64,000 nucleotides of DNA from Phycisphaerales bacterium (lineage in GTDB: Bacteria > Planctomycetota > Phycisphaerae > Phycisphaerales > UBA1924): assembly GCA_020845755.1 (NCBI GenBank), contig JADLFE010000033.1, positions 310,001 to 374,000 of the forward strand, written 5' to 3'. The position numbers and the translations under genes are program-made. Under the pieces are notes generated by a model that was not told the origin of the DNA, did no database searches, and worked only from the letters and a program-made list of their open reading frames with translations. Positions within the stretch are counted from its first letter, which is position 1, and the number at the start of each line of letters is the position of its first letter. Positions 26,682-36,039 of this stretch are shown here, piece by piece.

Positions 26682-27962
26682 CTATCGATTCCCGGAGCCC
26701 GCGTGGCTCTGCGAGAGTTCCTCGCGGGGCGAAGCCTCTGGGCGTGGCGTGCCCGAGGGAATCGCCGTTCCGGCCTCGGAGATGATCGTTCGCCCGCCGA
26801 ATCGATGCGTGCGCCACGCGTCTTCGTGGACGCTCCAGAAATGCTCGAACGATCGCTCGATGGAGAGCGCTTGCATCGCTTCGTACGCCTTCTCTCCCAT
26901 CGCTCGGCGACTGGCCGTGTCGGTCACCAGCGACACGATCCGCTCGACCCACAGGTCCGGCCTGTCGGCGGGGAGCACGAAGCCCGTTTGCCCGTGGTCG
27001 ACCACCTCTTTCGGCCCGCCCACATCGCTCACCAGCACCGGCAATCCCGACGCCTGTGATTCCATCACGACTTGCCCGAGCGTGTCGGTCACCGATGGGA
27101 ACACGAAGAGGTCGCTCGAGGCGTAGAGCGCCGAGAGTTCCTCGCCGTGCCGGAAGCCGAGGAACACCGCGCCGGTTCCCGCCAGTTCGCGCTCCATCGG
27201 TTCGCGATAGGGCCCGTCGCCGACGATCACCAGTTGGGCCTGCGCGCCCGCGGCACGGATCTTCGCGGCCGCGCGCTTCCAGATCGTGTTGAGCAGGGGC
27301 AGGTTCTTCTCCACGCTGACGCGACCGACATACAGCACACGCACGACGCCGTCGCCCCCCTCGGCTCCGGAGTGCCGCGACCAGATCGACCGATCTCGGA
27401 AGCGCCGATCAAAGACGCTTGTGTCCACGCCCGGCGCCAGGGCCGTCATCCGCTCGCGCGGCAGTCCCAGCGACACCAATCGCTCGGCGTAGTCGGTGGA
27501 GCGCGTGAAGATTGCCTCGAACGGGCGATAGAACCACGTCATGTATTGCCGCGCCGTCCACGTCATCGCGTGGTCGTCGAAGAGTTGGTCGATGTACGCC
27601 GGGAAGTCGGTGTGATACACACCCAGCACCGGCACACGCAGCATCCTGGCGGCGATGTATCCGATCAGGCCCATCGGGCCCGGCGTGGAGATGTGGATCA
27701 CGTCGGGCTGGTGCTTGTCCAGGTGGCGAAGGATCTTTGTGAGGGGCGGCAGGACCAGTTCGAGATTCTCATACTTCGGGATCGCCCCCGCGACCAGGGG
27801 CGTGAAGTTGTAGATATTCGATCGCGTCGGCACCGGCAGACGCGTCGAGGTGATGACCTCCATGTCGCGCCCCGTGCGCTCGGCCATCTCGGCGACATTC
27901 TGGATGAACCGGCACACCCCGTTCACGTCGCCCAGCGTGTCGGTGAACAGGCTTACACGCAT
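26682..27962 (-). CDS. GT4-family glycosyltransferase
   Basis: Retaining GT-B-fold transferase (family GT4). The 426-residue product starts MRVSLFTDTLGDVNGVCRFI, with the N-terminal domain holding STPGPMG and VYHTDFPAYI, and the C-terminal domain with VLYVGRVSVEKNLPLL, GDGPYREPME and SDLFVFPSVTDTLGQVVMESQASGLP; the Glu of VMES is the usual nucleotide-sugar contact. This layout is closest to glycolipid-modifying mannosyl/galactosyl transferases, but donor and acceptor are unknown. Converges with HU, 16 nt from its stop. Confidence 0.88.
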   Translation of the reverse strand: MRVSLFTDTLGDVNGVCRFIQNVAEMAERTGRDMEVITSTRLPVPTRSNIYNFTPLVAGAIPKYENLELVLPPLTKILRHLDKHQPDVIHISTPGPMGLIGYIAARMLRVPVLGVYHTDFPAYIDQLFDDHAMTWTARQYMTWFYRPFEAIFTRSTDYAERLVSLGLPRERMTALAPGVDTSVFDRRFRDRSIWSRHSGAEGGDGVVRVLYVGRVSVEKNLPLLNTIWKRAAAKIRAAGAQAQLVIVGDGPYREPMERELAGTGAVFLGFRHGEELSALYASSDLFVFPSVTDTLGQVVMESQASGLPVLVSDVGGPKEVVDHGQTGFVLPADRPDLWVERIVSLVTDTASRRAMGEKAYEAMQALSIERSFEHFWSVHEDAWRTHRFGGRTIISEAGTAIPSGTPRPEASPREELSQSHAGSGNR

Positions 27963-28152
27963 AATGAGGCCCAAATCGTCATCGCACCCACAGCGTACGG
28001 CAATCGCTCGCACCAAACACGACACGATCCGGTGATTCCGCGGCCAGAACGACGCAAACGCCGTTCGAGTCGTCTGCGTACGTTTCACGGGAACCCCAGT
28101 GGTCCGCGTTACCTCCAAGGTGCGTCGCGTCACCCGCTCACAGGAGAATCAC

Positions 28153-28683
28153 ATGGCCCGCATCACACCCGTCGATCCCGCCACCGCCACCGGCCGCGTC
28201 AAGGAGATCTTTGAAGGCCCCCTCAAGGGCAAGCACTTCAACATCTTCCGCTCCATGGCCGCCAGCCCCGCCGCGCTCGATGTCTACCTCGGCATGGCGG
28301 GCGCACTCTCAAACGCCTCGCTCTCCGCCAAGGAGCGCGAGGTCATCCAGCTCGCCGTCGCGCAGGCCAACAACTGCGACTACTGCCTCGCCGCCCACAC
28401 CATGATCGGCAAGGGCGCGGGGCTCTCCGAAGCCCAGACCATCGAGGCCCGGCGCGGCACGCTCGCGGACCCCAAGCTCGACGCGATCGCGAAGTTCGCG
28501 CTCAAGATCCAGGAGAAACGCGGCTTCGTCAGCGACGCCGACCTGGCCACTTTCAAGAAGGCCGGCTACACCGACGCCCACGTCGCCGAGGCGATCGCGA
28601 CGTATTCGCTGGCGCTCTACACCAACCTCTTCAACCACGTGAACCACACGCCGGTCGATTTCCCGACGCCGCCGGCGATCTGA
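28153..28683 (+). CDS. AhpD/carboxymuconolactone decarboxylase-like protein
   Basis: The 176-residue all-helical protein has the CxxC-containing core NNCDYCLAAHTMIG (residues about 75-88), the AhpD-like redox signature with a following His, so a peroxide-reducing or disulfide-exchange role is likely over true decarboxylation. AGGAGA lies 6 nt before ATG 28153; an upstream frame of 18 codons is ignored. It converges with nadA, with a terminator between them. Confidence 0.88.
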   Translation: MARITPVDPATATGRVKEIFEGPLKGKHFNIFRSMAASPAALDVYLGMAGALSNASLSAKEREVIQLAVAQANNCDYCLAAHTMIGKGAGLSEAQTIEARRGTLADPKLDAIAKFALKIQEKRGFVSDADLATFKKAGYTDAHVAEAIATYSLALYTNLFNHVNHTPVDFPTPPAI

Positions 28684-28748
28684 GGCAAAGGGCATCAGCA
28701 CAGAGATTTCGCCTTCGTGGACTCTCGCGGCTGAAGCAATCCAACTCC

Positions 28749-28777
28749 GAGCCTTCCACGCGGGTGGGAGGCTCTTT
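28749..28777. terminator. Bidirectional hairpin between ahpD-like gene and nadA
   Basis: GAGCCTTCC (28749-28757) pairs with GGGAGGCTC (28766-28774) with one G-T wobble, then TTT. It lies in the 104-bp convergent gap. Confidence 0.65.
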
Positions 28778-28787
28778 AGATTGGAGG

Positions 28788-30029
28788 TTAGTCCACGCTC
28801 GCCATCACCACCGGCTTCGACAATTCCAGCATCCGATCCACCGCCAAGAGCGCCTGCTCGCGCACCTTCGCCGGCACGCTGATCTGGTTCACGATCTTCG
28901 TCTTCCCGCTCTTCGAAAGCCCGCCCGCCAGGTGATCGAGCACCCACAGCAAATGCGGCTCGTCGATCCGGTACATCGTCGTGCACAGGCACTGACAGTC
29001 GCTCAGGATCCGCACCTCAACGCCCCTTGCCGCGGCCTCCTTGGCGAGCCTGCCGACCAGGTGCGTCTCGGTCCCCACCGCCCAGCGCGATCCCGGCGCC
29101 GACGCTCGGATCGCCTGGATGATGAACTCCGTCGACCCCGACATGTCCGCAAGGTCCACGACTTCCTTGCAGCACTCGGGATGAACGAGAATCTTCACCG
29201 CCTCGCGCTTTGCGCCCGCCGCATTGTCGCGCTCGTTCTCCTCGCGGATCGCCCGGCAGTGCTCCGGGCGGAACAGTTTGTGCACCGAGCAGTGCCCGGC
29301 CCACAGAATCACCTCCGCGCGCTCGATCTCCTCGCGCGATGAGCCGCCCAGTTCCTTGCCCGCGTGCGCCGCGCGCGGGTCATACAGGGCCGCGCGCGTG
29401 GCGACATCGATCCCAGCCGCCGCGGCCGTATTCCGCCCCAGATGCTGATCGGGCAGGAATAACACTTTGATTTTCTCGCCGGCCCGCGTCGGGGTGGTGC
29501 CGCCCGCTCGTGCCCACGCGAAGACCTGCTTGGCGTTGGAACTGGTGCAGCACGCCCCGCCGTGCGCCCCGACGAACGCCTTGATCGCCGCGGACGAGTT
29601 CACGTAGGTGATGGGAACAACGCGGGCATTCAGACCCGCGTCCTTGATCACGCGCCGGATCGCCTCCCACGCCTCGACCGTGTCGTCGTACTGCGCCATG
29701 TCGGCCATGGAACAGCCCGCGGACAGATCGGGCAGGATCACCGCGACATGGTCGGGTGTCAGCATGTCCGCCGTCTCGGCCATGAAATGCACGCCGCAGA
29801 ACACGACGTACTTGACGGGCCGCTCCGTCGCGACCCGGGCCGCGATCTGCGACAGCTTGAGCGAGTCACCCGTCGCGTCGGCGTGCCGGATGATCTGGTC
29901 GGTCTGGTAGTGGTGCCCCAGGATGAAGAGCGAGTCGCCGAGTTCTTTGCGGCGCGCGTCGATGCGGGCCGCGAGTTCGTCGTCGCTCAGCGTGCGATAC
30001 ACCTCGGGGAGTGATGGTTGCCACAGCAC
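28788..30029 (-). CDS. nadA: Quinolinate synthase NadA
   Basis: [4Fe-4S] enzyme that condenses iminoaspartate with dihydroxyacetone phosphate to quinolinate for NAD synthesis. Family signatures are GHHYQTDQIIRHAD, the three cluster Cys regions FCGVHFMAETADML, CTSSNAK and CQCLCTTMYRI, and the metal/substrate loop HPECCKEVVDLAD. About 413 residues from GTG 30029; an ATG at 30107, overlapping the upstream gene by 20 nt, and a GTG at 30074 are also possible, with no clear ribosome site at any. No nadB or nadC is nearby. Same strand as the upstream dehydrogenase. Confidence 0.93.
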   Translation of the reverse strand: MLWQPSLPEVYRTLSDDELAARIDARRKELGDSLFILGHHYQTDQIIRHADATGDSLKLSQIAARVATERPVKYVVFCGVHFMAETADMLTPDHVAVILPDLSAGCSMADMAQYDDTVEAWEAIRRVIKDAGLNARVVPITYVNSSAAIKAFVGAHGGACCTSSNAKQVFAWARAGGTTPTRAGEKIKVLFLPDQHLGRNTAAAAGIDVATRAALYDPRAAHAGKELGGSSREEIERAEVILWAGHCSVHKLFRPEHCRAIREENERDNAAGAKREAVKILVHPECCKEVVDLADMSGSTEFIIQAIRASAPGSRWAVGTETHLVGRLAKEAAARGVEVRILSDCQCLCTTMYRIDEPHLLWVLDHLAGGLSKSGKTKIVNQISVPAKVREQALLAVDRMLELSKPVVMASVD

Positions 30030-30087
30030 GCGGGGATGGTAGGGGGAGTGGGAAGGGTGTCGGGAATCGTGCACTTCGAGGTGCCCC

Positions 30088-31209
30088 TCAGTACCCCGCC
30101 TCCACATCCACGCAATTGAGCAGCGCCTCCCCCGCCCCGAATCGCCGCACGTTTTCCTTATACAGAGCCCACCAGCGCTGGTCCGTCAGCTCGCCGTCGG
30201 CCGCGACGTGCGGCGTGATCACCACGTTCTTCATCCCCCACAATTCATGTCCCGCCGGCAAAGGCTCCGGGTCCGTTACGTCCAGGGCGGCCCCCGCCAG
30301 ATGCCCGTCCTTGAGCGCCGCGATCAGCGCCGTCGTGTCCACGATCTTCCCGCGCGCGATGTTGATGAGATACGAGCCCCGCTTCATCGCGCGGATCGTC
30401 TTCTGGTCGAACAGCCGCTCCGTTTCCTTCGTCAGCGGCACGCATATTGCCACCACATCCGCCTTGGGAAGCATCACCGCCAGTTCGTCGGGCTTGCCCA
30501 CGTGCTCGACAAAGTCGGGCGAGGGCGTGTCGCTCCGGCGCGTCGCGATGACGTGCATGTCAAACCCGTGAGCCCGCTTGGCGATCTCCGTGCCGATCCC
30601 GCCGATCCCGACGACCAGCATGGTCTTGCCCGCCAGCGCCACGCCGCGCGCGGGCGGCTCGTCGCGCGTCCATGTTCCCTTGTCCTGAGCCTCGTCATAC
30701 CACGGCAACCGGCGCGTCAGCGAAAGCAGCATCGCCATCGCGTGATCGGCGATCGCCGGTCCGTGCACGCCCCGCGCGTTGGTGACGACCAGCGCCTTGT
30801 TCTCGCGCAGGCCCGGGATCGTCACGAGCCGATCGACGCCGGCGCTCGGCGAGTGAATCCACGATAGCCTCGTTGCCTTGACGAGAAACTCCGCGCTCAC
30901 CCAGCGTCCATCCACCGCGTCGGCCCCGGGCGCGAGTTTCATCGCGTCTTCCCGGCTCCTGGCGCGCAGGATCTTCACGTTCGGCGCAACCTCGCCGAGT
31001 TCCTTCACCTGTTCATCGGTGAGATCACCCGCGACCAGCGTGAGCGAGATCCCGGCGCGTTCCGCGGCGTCCGCCGGGAGCGTCCGTGCTACGCGCGATC
31101 CCCGTGTCGAGCCCGGCAACTCCGGCTTCTCCTGCCGCGCCAGCGAGCCCTGTGCAAGCACCACGAACGCGAGAATCACCGCAACGAACCGGGCCAATGA
31201 GAGTTGCAT
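30088..31209 (-). CDS. D-2-hydroxyacid dehydrogenase with N-terminal signal peptide
   Basis: NAD(P)-dependent 2-hydroxyacid dehydrogenase fold. The 373-residue product has the Rossmann motif VVGIGGIGTEIAKRA (around 194-208), the catalytic Arg in NIARGKIVD, the Glu in DPEPLP, and the His in ITPHVA. Unusually, it begins with a hydrophobic stretch MQLSLARFVAVILAFVVLAQ followed by GSLARQE, which resembles a cleavable signal peptide; members of this family are normally cytosolic. A TATGCT element 6 nt before ATG 31209 supports this start. Substrate unknown. Confidence 0.88.
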   Translation of the reverse strand: MQLSLARFVAVILAFVVLAQGSLARQEKPELPGSTRGSRVARTLPADAAERAGISLTLVAGDLTDEQVKELGEVAPNVKILRARSREDAMKLAPGADAVDGRWVSAEFLVKATRLSWIHSPSAGVDRLVTIPGLRENKALVVTNARGVHGPAIADHAMAMLLSLTRRLPWYDEAQDKGTWTRDEPPARGVALAGKTMLVVGIGGIGTEIAKRAHGFDMHVIATRRSDTPSPDFVEHVGKPDELAVMLPKADVVAICVPLTKETERLFDQKTIRAMKRGSYLINIARGKIVDTTALIAALKDGHLAGAALDVTDPEPLPAGHELWGMKNVVITPHVAADGELTDQRWWALYKENVRRFGAGEALLNCVDVEAGY

Positions 31210-31215
31210 CAGCGC

Positions 31216-31221
31216 AGCATA
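31216..31221 (-). promoter_or_regulatory. -10-like TATGCT 6 nt before the dehydrogenase
   Basis: TATGCT on the minus strand ends 6 nt before ATG 31209; no ribosome site. This supports translation from the start that includes the signal peptide. Confidence 0.45.
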
Positions 31222-31308
31222 CCGGCGAGCGCGACCCCCGCCGCGCCTCGATTCGTACCCGGAAGGTCTCCAATGCGCGTCAGGCGGCCGACGCGGCCCG
31301 CGCCGGGA

Positions 31309-33837
31309 TTACGCCGCCTTTGATCGCGTCGCCCGCTGTCGAGCGGTTTCCATCCACTTGGCGCACGTCGCGATCAGCACCGGCTTGTTCATGGGCTTGG
31401 TGGCAAAGTCATCACAGCCCGCGTTCAGGCACTTCTCGCGGTCTTCCGCCATCGCGTGCGCGGTCAGCGCCACGATGGGAATGTCCAGCCCGCACGAGCG
31501 CAGCGTGCTCGCCAGTGTGTACCCGTCCATCTCCGGCATCTGCATGTCACTGACCAGGATGTCGTACGGGCGGCCTTCGTTCATCGCCCTTTCGATCATG
31601 TCCAGCGCGATCCGCCCGTTGTCCGCGACGTCGACCTCCGCCCCCGACTTGCGAAGATGGTGCGAGATCAACTTCTGATTGTCCACCCCGTCCTCCGCCA
31701 GCAGGATGCGGCCCGAGAGCGACGGAATCGCGTCCGCGGCCACCGTGCGCGGCGCCGCCGCCGGGGGCGCGAGGTTCCGCACCATCGGTGTTTCGGGCAC
31801 GGCTTCCAGCGGGAGTTCGATCCGAAAACACGAGCCGACCTCCGGCTTGGTGTGGACCAGCACCACCTCGCCGCCCATCAGGTTTGCCAGGCGGCGGCTG
31901 ATCATCAGCCCGAGCCCGGTCCCGCCGTACTTGCGGACCATCGTGTCGTCCGCCTGGCCGAATGATTGGAAGAGGCGCGACGCCTCTTCCTCCGTCATCC
32001 CGCGCCCGGTGTCCTCCACGTCAATGATCAGCCGCGAGCCACGCTCGCTCTCACCGACGGAGACCGAGACGACCACCTTCCCGGCGTCTGTAAACTTGAT
32101 CGCGTTGCCCATCAGGTTCATCAGGATCTGACGCAGACGCGTCGGGTCCGACATGATCCGTTCCGGGATCGGCGTGAGCAGGTCGGTCGTGAACGCGAGA
32201 CTCTTGCCCTTGGCCCGCGCGCTCATCAGTTCCTGCGTCTCACGAAGCAGGCCCGCCAGCGGCATCTCGATCCGCTCCACCGTCATCCGCTCTGCCTCGA
32301 TCTTGGAGAGATCGAGAATGTCGTTGATCACCGTGAGCAGATGCTGGCTCGCTCCGCGGATCGTGTCAATCGTCTGGATCCGTCGCTCGGGCGCCGCGTG
32401 GATGTCCCCGTCGTCACGCAACAGTTCCGTAAAGCCCAGGATCGCGGTCAGCGGTGTGCGGATCTCGTGGCTCATGTTCGCCAGGAACGCGCTCTTGGCA
32501 CGATTGGCCATCTCCGCCGCATGCTTGGCGTGCTCGAGGTCAGCCGTCATCGCCTGCGCCAGCCCCACCGCCCGCGCACGCGCCGACATCAGCGAGAACA
32601 CCATCCCCGCCGCCAGCAGCGTCATGGCGATGCCCGCGGCCGCGAACACCGCGGGTGTCGTTCGATTGATGGTTGCGTCGAACGCCGGGAGAGAACTCAG
32701 CACCGCGGTCCAGACACGCCCACCCACCGTCAAGTTCTTGACCTCGACGAACCGGCGCCTGCCGCCCGACGCGTCCGAACCCCCGGCCTGAACCAGGCAC
32801 CCGTCGTGGTCATAGAGCAGGTTTTCCGGTTTGATAACGCTTCCGTCATAGACCTCGAAATCGGCCATGTCGCCGGCAAGGGCTTCCATGCCGCCCACGC
32901 CGTTCTCAAGAATGATCGGGCAATATGCCAGCCCCACGAGATTGGCCCGGCGCTCCTCGGGCGTCGAATGGTCCTTCCCGTTCTTGTACACCGGAACCAA
33001 GTAAAGAAAGCCCGTGTGCCGCCCGTCGTCCTGCACCAGCGTGATCTTGCCCGTGATCGTCGGCTCCCCGCTATCCACGGCCTGCTCGACCGCGGTCCGT
33101 CGCGTCGGTTCCGATCCGACATCCAGCCCCCACGCTTTCTGGTTGCGTTCCTTCGGGAAGCAATGCTTGATCACGTACAGATCGGGTGCATCCGCCAGCG
33201 CCGACCCGGGCTCCGCCAGGCCGTACACGGCAAAGTCGGGCGCTTCGTCGGCCCGCTCGCGCGCGATAAACGCCTCAAGGTCCTTCCGCTCGACCCGTTC
33301 GATGAACCCCATCCCGATCGCGCCGGGAAACTCCTGCGCCAGATTGCGCGACGCGACGTACGCGGCAAACTCGCCGCGCTCCACCGACTTGCTCGCGGCA
33401 TACACGCCGCGAACACCCATGAGCCCGAACACCGACTGGTTCCCTCGGCGCTCCATTTCGCGCGAAAGACGCCCCGCCAACTCGCGGAATTGGGCGCGTG
33501 ACGTCGCGATGACCTCCGAGTTCGCGCCAAGATACGCACCGCCGGTCGAAAGAAGCCCGAGCACCAGCACGCCCCCGCTGGCCAGCACCGCCCGGCGCGG
33601 TGACCGGACGCCCGACGCGTCCACGCCCATCGAAAGCCGCTTCATCACCTCGCTCATTCGCCAGACGATGAGCGGAGCCGCCAGGAGCGACAAGAGCGCG
33701 CCGTCGAACAGCGCCTCGATCGCCCCGCTCGCACCCGGAGCGATCAGCGGCAAAGCGAACATCACCGCCACCTCGGCCGCGAACACGATCGCGAGAATCT
33801 CGATAAGCAGGCGGGAAATGTTGATCGTTTGCTTCAT
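31309..33837 (-). CDS. Hybrid sensor histidine kinase (CHASE-HisKA-HATPase-REC)
   Basis: The 842-residue membrane sensor has three N-terminal hydrophobic segments (about 12-32, 42-60, 82-104), an extracytoplasmic CHASE domain (about 110-330) and a further span (396-418). The HisKA box [13 protein letters not shown] carries phospho-acceptor His458; the HATPase follows with [16 protein letters not shown] and GGTGLGL, and a C-terminal receiver (about 715-835) has the phospho-acceptor Asp in [18 protein letters not shown] domains sense small extracellular ligands. There is no adjacent response regulator, so output is through a distant partner. ATG 33837 fits the membrane start. Confidence 0.93.
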   Translation of the reverse strand: MKQTINISRLLIEILAIVFAAEVAVMFALPLIAPGASGAIEALFDGALLSLLAAPLIVWRMSEVMKRLSMGVDASGVRSPRRAVLASGGVLVLGLLSTGGAYLGANSEVIATSRAQFRELAGRLSREMERRGNQSVFGLMGVRGVYAASKSVERGEFAAYVASRNLAQEFPGAIGMGFIERVERKDLEAFIARERADEAPDFAVYGLAEPGSALADAPDLYVIKHCFPKERNQKAWGLDVGSEPTRRTAVEQAVDSGEPTITGKITLVQDDGRHTGFLYLVPVYKNGKDHSTPEERRANLVGLAYCPIILENGVGGMEALAGDMADFEVYDGSVIKPENLLYDHDGCLVQAGGSDASGGRRRFVEVKNLTVGGRVWTAVLSSLPAFDATINRTTPAVFAAAGIAMTLLAAGMVFSLMSARARAVGLAQAMTADLEHAKHAAEMANRAKSAFLANMSHEIRTPLTAILGFTELLRDDGDIHAAPERRIQTIDTIRGASQHLLTVINDILDLSKIEAERMTVERIEMPLAGLLRETQELMSARAKGKSLAFTTDLLTPIPERIMSDPTRLRQILMNLMGNAIKFTDAGKVVVSVSVGESERGSRLIIDVEDTGRGMTEEEASRLFQSFGQADDTMVRKYGGTGLGLMISRRLANLMGGEVVLVHTKPEVGSCFRIELPLEAVPETPMVRNLAPPAAAPRTVAADAIPSLSGRILLAEDGVDNQKLISHHLRKSGAEVDVADNGRIALDMIERAMNEGRPYDILVSDMQMPEMDGYTLASTLRSCGLDIPIVALTAHAMAEDREKCLNAGCDDFATKPMNKPVLIATCAKWMETARQRATRSKAA

Positions 33838-34028
33838 AGAACAATCGCGTCCCGCGCCGGTACGACGCGAACGCGTCTGTGTCCTATCGGAGGGGACCCC
33901 GGAAAACTCAGGCCAATCAACGAAAGTCGGGGTTTCCGCCGATGCTCTTTTTGATGGCCCCAAGGAATAACCTCGGGACACGCACCCCGTGTCGCCCCGG
34001 TTTAACCAATATCGATAGTCGTTTGCCG
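33838..34028. other. Intergenic gap kinase / SpoIID-like gene
   Basis: 191 bp upstream of the kinase and downstream of the SpoIID-like gene, both minus strand. I see no terminator with a T-run, promoter pair or small gene. Confidence 0.3.
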
Positions 34029-35426
34029 CTAATACGCCCGGCGGATCGAGCACCCAGGATAGAACACGCGGATGCACGGCTGCCACTTCTTCCCGCGCTC
34101 CACCATCCCCTTGGCGCACCACTGGCACATCCCCACGCCGTGCCCGAACCCGCGCCCGCGGATCCGCACCGTGTCCGCCCACACCTCGAGCGTCATGTCG
34201 CCGCTGTAGACCCGCGTCTGCTTCGTCAGCGGCGTCGCGCCCTCAGTCTCGGTGTTCAGCGCGTTCCTGAGTTCTTCCGCGGCGATCTCATAGTTCGTGT
34301 TCGAATCGTCCGTCACCACAAACCGCGTCGGTCGCCCCGCGTCGCCCGTCCGCTTCACGCCGAACGCGCGCACGCGCCGGATGTCCGCGATCGGCTTCCC
34401 GCTCGCCCGCCCCCACGCGCGCAGCCGCCTCGACACGTCGTCATCACTCCGCACCACGTCCCAGCGGTAATACGTCGCCGTCTCGCAGAACGCGTCGCGT
34501 CCCCCGGTCTGCAGCGGCCCGACCAGATTGAACGAACTGGCGCTGTCCGTCGGGAAGACGTCCCGCGCCGACGCCGCTCGCCCGCCGCACGTGCTCGAGT
34601 AATACGCCCGCACGATCTCCCCGCCATACGCCACGACCTGCCCGCGCGTCTGGCGAACCGCGTCGTACGCCGCCGCGTTCGCCGGCGACCCGCCGTACAC
34701 CTGGTCCGCCGTCGTCGCCTCGACATCAAACCACCGTCCCAGTTTCCGCGCACGCTCACGCTCGTGCAGAGCATAACTCCGCGACGCAACCGCCTGCACC
34801 GCGAACGCTTCCTGCGGCCACTTGGGGAACATCTCCTTCACCACCACGCCCGGCAGATACTCCTCCATCTGCATCACCGCCAGGACATCGAACCGATCCG
34901 CGCCCTCGTCCGCCCGCGGTCGGACCACGACGAACCCCGGATATCCCACGCCGTCGAGTCGGAGTTTGGGTAGCGCGCCGATCACGCTCTTCTTTGGGTC
35001 GCGGGCCCGATCTTGCCCGCCCGCCGCGATGGTCGCCGCGCTGTCATAGCCGTTGGGCGCGCCCGCGCCGTCCCAGGGAATGATCTCAAGGTCCGAGCCC
35101 GCGCCCAGGTCGGCCTTGTTGCCCGCCATGTCCGTGATCGACAGCCCGCCCGCCGAACTCGCCAGCGTGATCGGGGCGCTCAGCAACTGCACCTTCCCGC
35201 TGTTCACGCCCCGCACCACGAACTTGGCGATCCCGTCGATCTTCGCCGTCGTCGTGCCCTTGCGCACTCGTACGCGGATGTCGGGCTCGGAGCGCATCAG
35301 CGTCGGCGCCGAGGCCTCTTCTTCCGTGAACAACCCTTCGAGCGTGGAGCATCCGCCGAGCGCGCCGCCCAGCACGCCCGAGATGATCGCCAGCGCCGCG
35401 ATCAGGCCGCGACGCGTCATCGTCAT
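34029..35426 (-). CDS. SpoIID/LytB-domain lipoprotein
   Basis: The start [21 protein letters not shown] leads into GCSTLEG, a lipoprotein signal peptide with Cys near residue 24. A beta-rich region is followed by the SpoIID/LytB domain: [37 protein letters not shown], then [19 protein letters not shown] and the C-terminal [19 protein letters not shown]. SpoIID is a lytic transglycosylase acting on denuded peptidoglycan glycan chains; LytB relates to amidase enhancement. Here the role is likely peptidoglycan remodelling in the periplasm. ATGs at 35420, 35450 and 35462 are in frame; the last has GGGAG at 9 nt. Confidence 0.88.
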   Translation of the reverse strand: MTMTRRGLIAALAIISGVLGGALGGCSTLEGLFTEEEASAPTLMRSEPDIRVRVRKGTTTAKIDGIAKFVVRGVNSGKVQLLSAPITLASSAGGLSITDMAGNKADLGAGSDLEIIPWDGAGAPNGYDSAATIAAGGQDRARDPKKSVIGALPKLRLDGVGYPGFVVVRPRADEGADRFDVLAVMQMEEYLPGVVVKEMFPKWPQEAFAVQAVASRSYALHERERARKLGRWFDVEATTADQVYGGSPANAAAYDAVRQTRGQVVAYGGEIVRAYYSSTCGGRAASARDVFPTDSASSFNLVGPLQTGGRDAFCETATYYRWDVVRSDDDVSRRLRAWGRASGKPIADIRRVRAFGVKRTGDAGRPTRFVVTDDSNTNYEIAAEELRNALNTETEGATPLTKQTRVYSGDMTLEVWADTVRIRGRGFGHGVGMCQWCAKGMVERGKKWQPCIRVFYPGCSIRRAY

Positions 35427-35583
35427 GTTCCGACCCCAGGCCGACTCCATGGCCCACTGCATGCTCGTGCACTCCCGGGCCTTCGCCCATCCTTCCGATC
35501 CGCCCCACCCGTTCGTGGGGGTTGCCCGCCCATCGATCCTTCGCGCCGCTTCGTGTACCATCGCGTGGATGAGGAGGCCTTTC

Positions 35584-36033
35584 ATGCCCCGCACTCAACG
35601 CCACACGCGTGCGCACGCCGCACCCGCGCTCGCCGCGCTCCTGCTTGTCACCAGTGTACGAATCATCGGCTGCGGGTCGACCCAGGGACCACCGCCGCCC
35701 AGTGATGCCGCCTTCCAGGGTCCGCCCGTCGCGATCGAGCAGGCCAACGCCAAGCACGTCGTCCTCGTCGAGGCCCCCAGCGCCGGCTGGACCATCGAAC
35801 GCGACGCCACCTGGGAGCAGCAAAGGCGCTGGGACGTCTACATCACCCTCCGCGAGCCCGATCCCCGATTCATGTATACCCAGCAGGTCGTCGCGCTCCG
35901 CGTCGCCACCGACGTTCGCTCCGCCGAGGCGATCCGCGTTCTGGCCCGCGTTGTCCCCTTCGGCGATACCAGCAACGAAACCCCGCACCACCCGGCCGCC
36001 AGTTCGGACCCGGTTGTCATGCCCCCCAAGTAG
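35584..36033 (+). CDS. Small predicted lipoprotein, 149 aa
   Basis: MPRTQRHTRAHAAPALAALL leads to IIGCGS, a lipoprotein signal peptide with Cys near residue 30. The mature part (HVVLVEAPSAGWTIERDATW, later YTQQVVALRVATDVRSAEAI) is a single beta-rich domain of no recognised family. Two starts compete: ATG 35584 with GGAGG at 7 nt, and ATG 35569 with TACCAT 7 nt upstream, which would be leaderless and contain that same GGAGG as codons. It stands divergent from the SpoIID-like gene and 6 nt before dprA, so it likely forms an operon with dprA. Confidence 0.75.
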   Translation: MPRTQRHTRAHAAPALAALLLVTSVRIIGCGSTQGPPPPSDAAFQGPPVAIEQANAKHVVLVEAPSAGWTIERDATWEQQRRWDVYITLREPDPRFMYTQQVVALRVATDVRSAEAIRVLARVVPFGDTSNETPHHPAASSDPVVMPPK

Positions 36034-36039
36034 CCCCTT

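Noticed and set aside
28636..28651. Third parS candidate (CAACCACGTGAACCAC) in the AhpD-like gene
   Set aside because: Only the CACGTG core and part of one arm match; four or more mismatches to parS.
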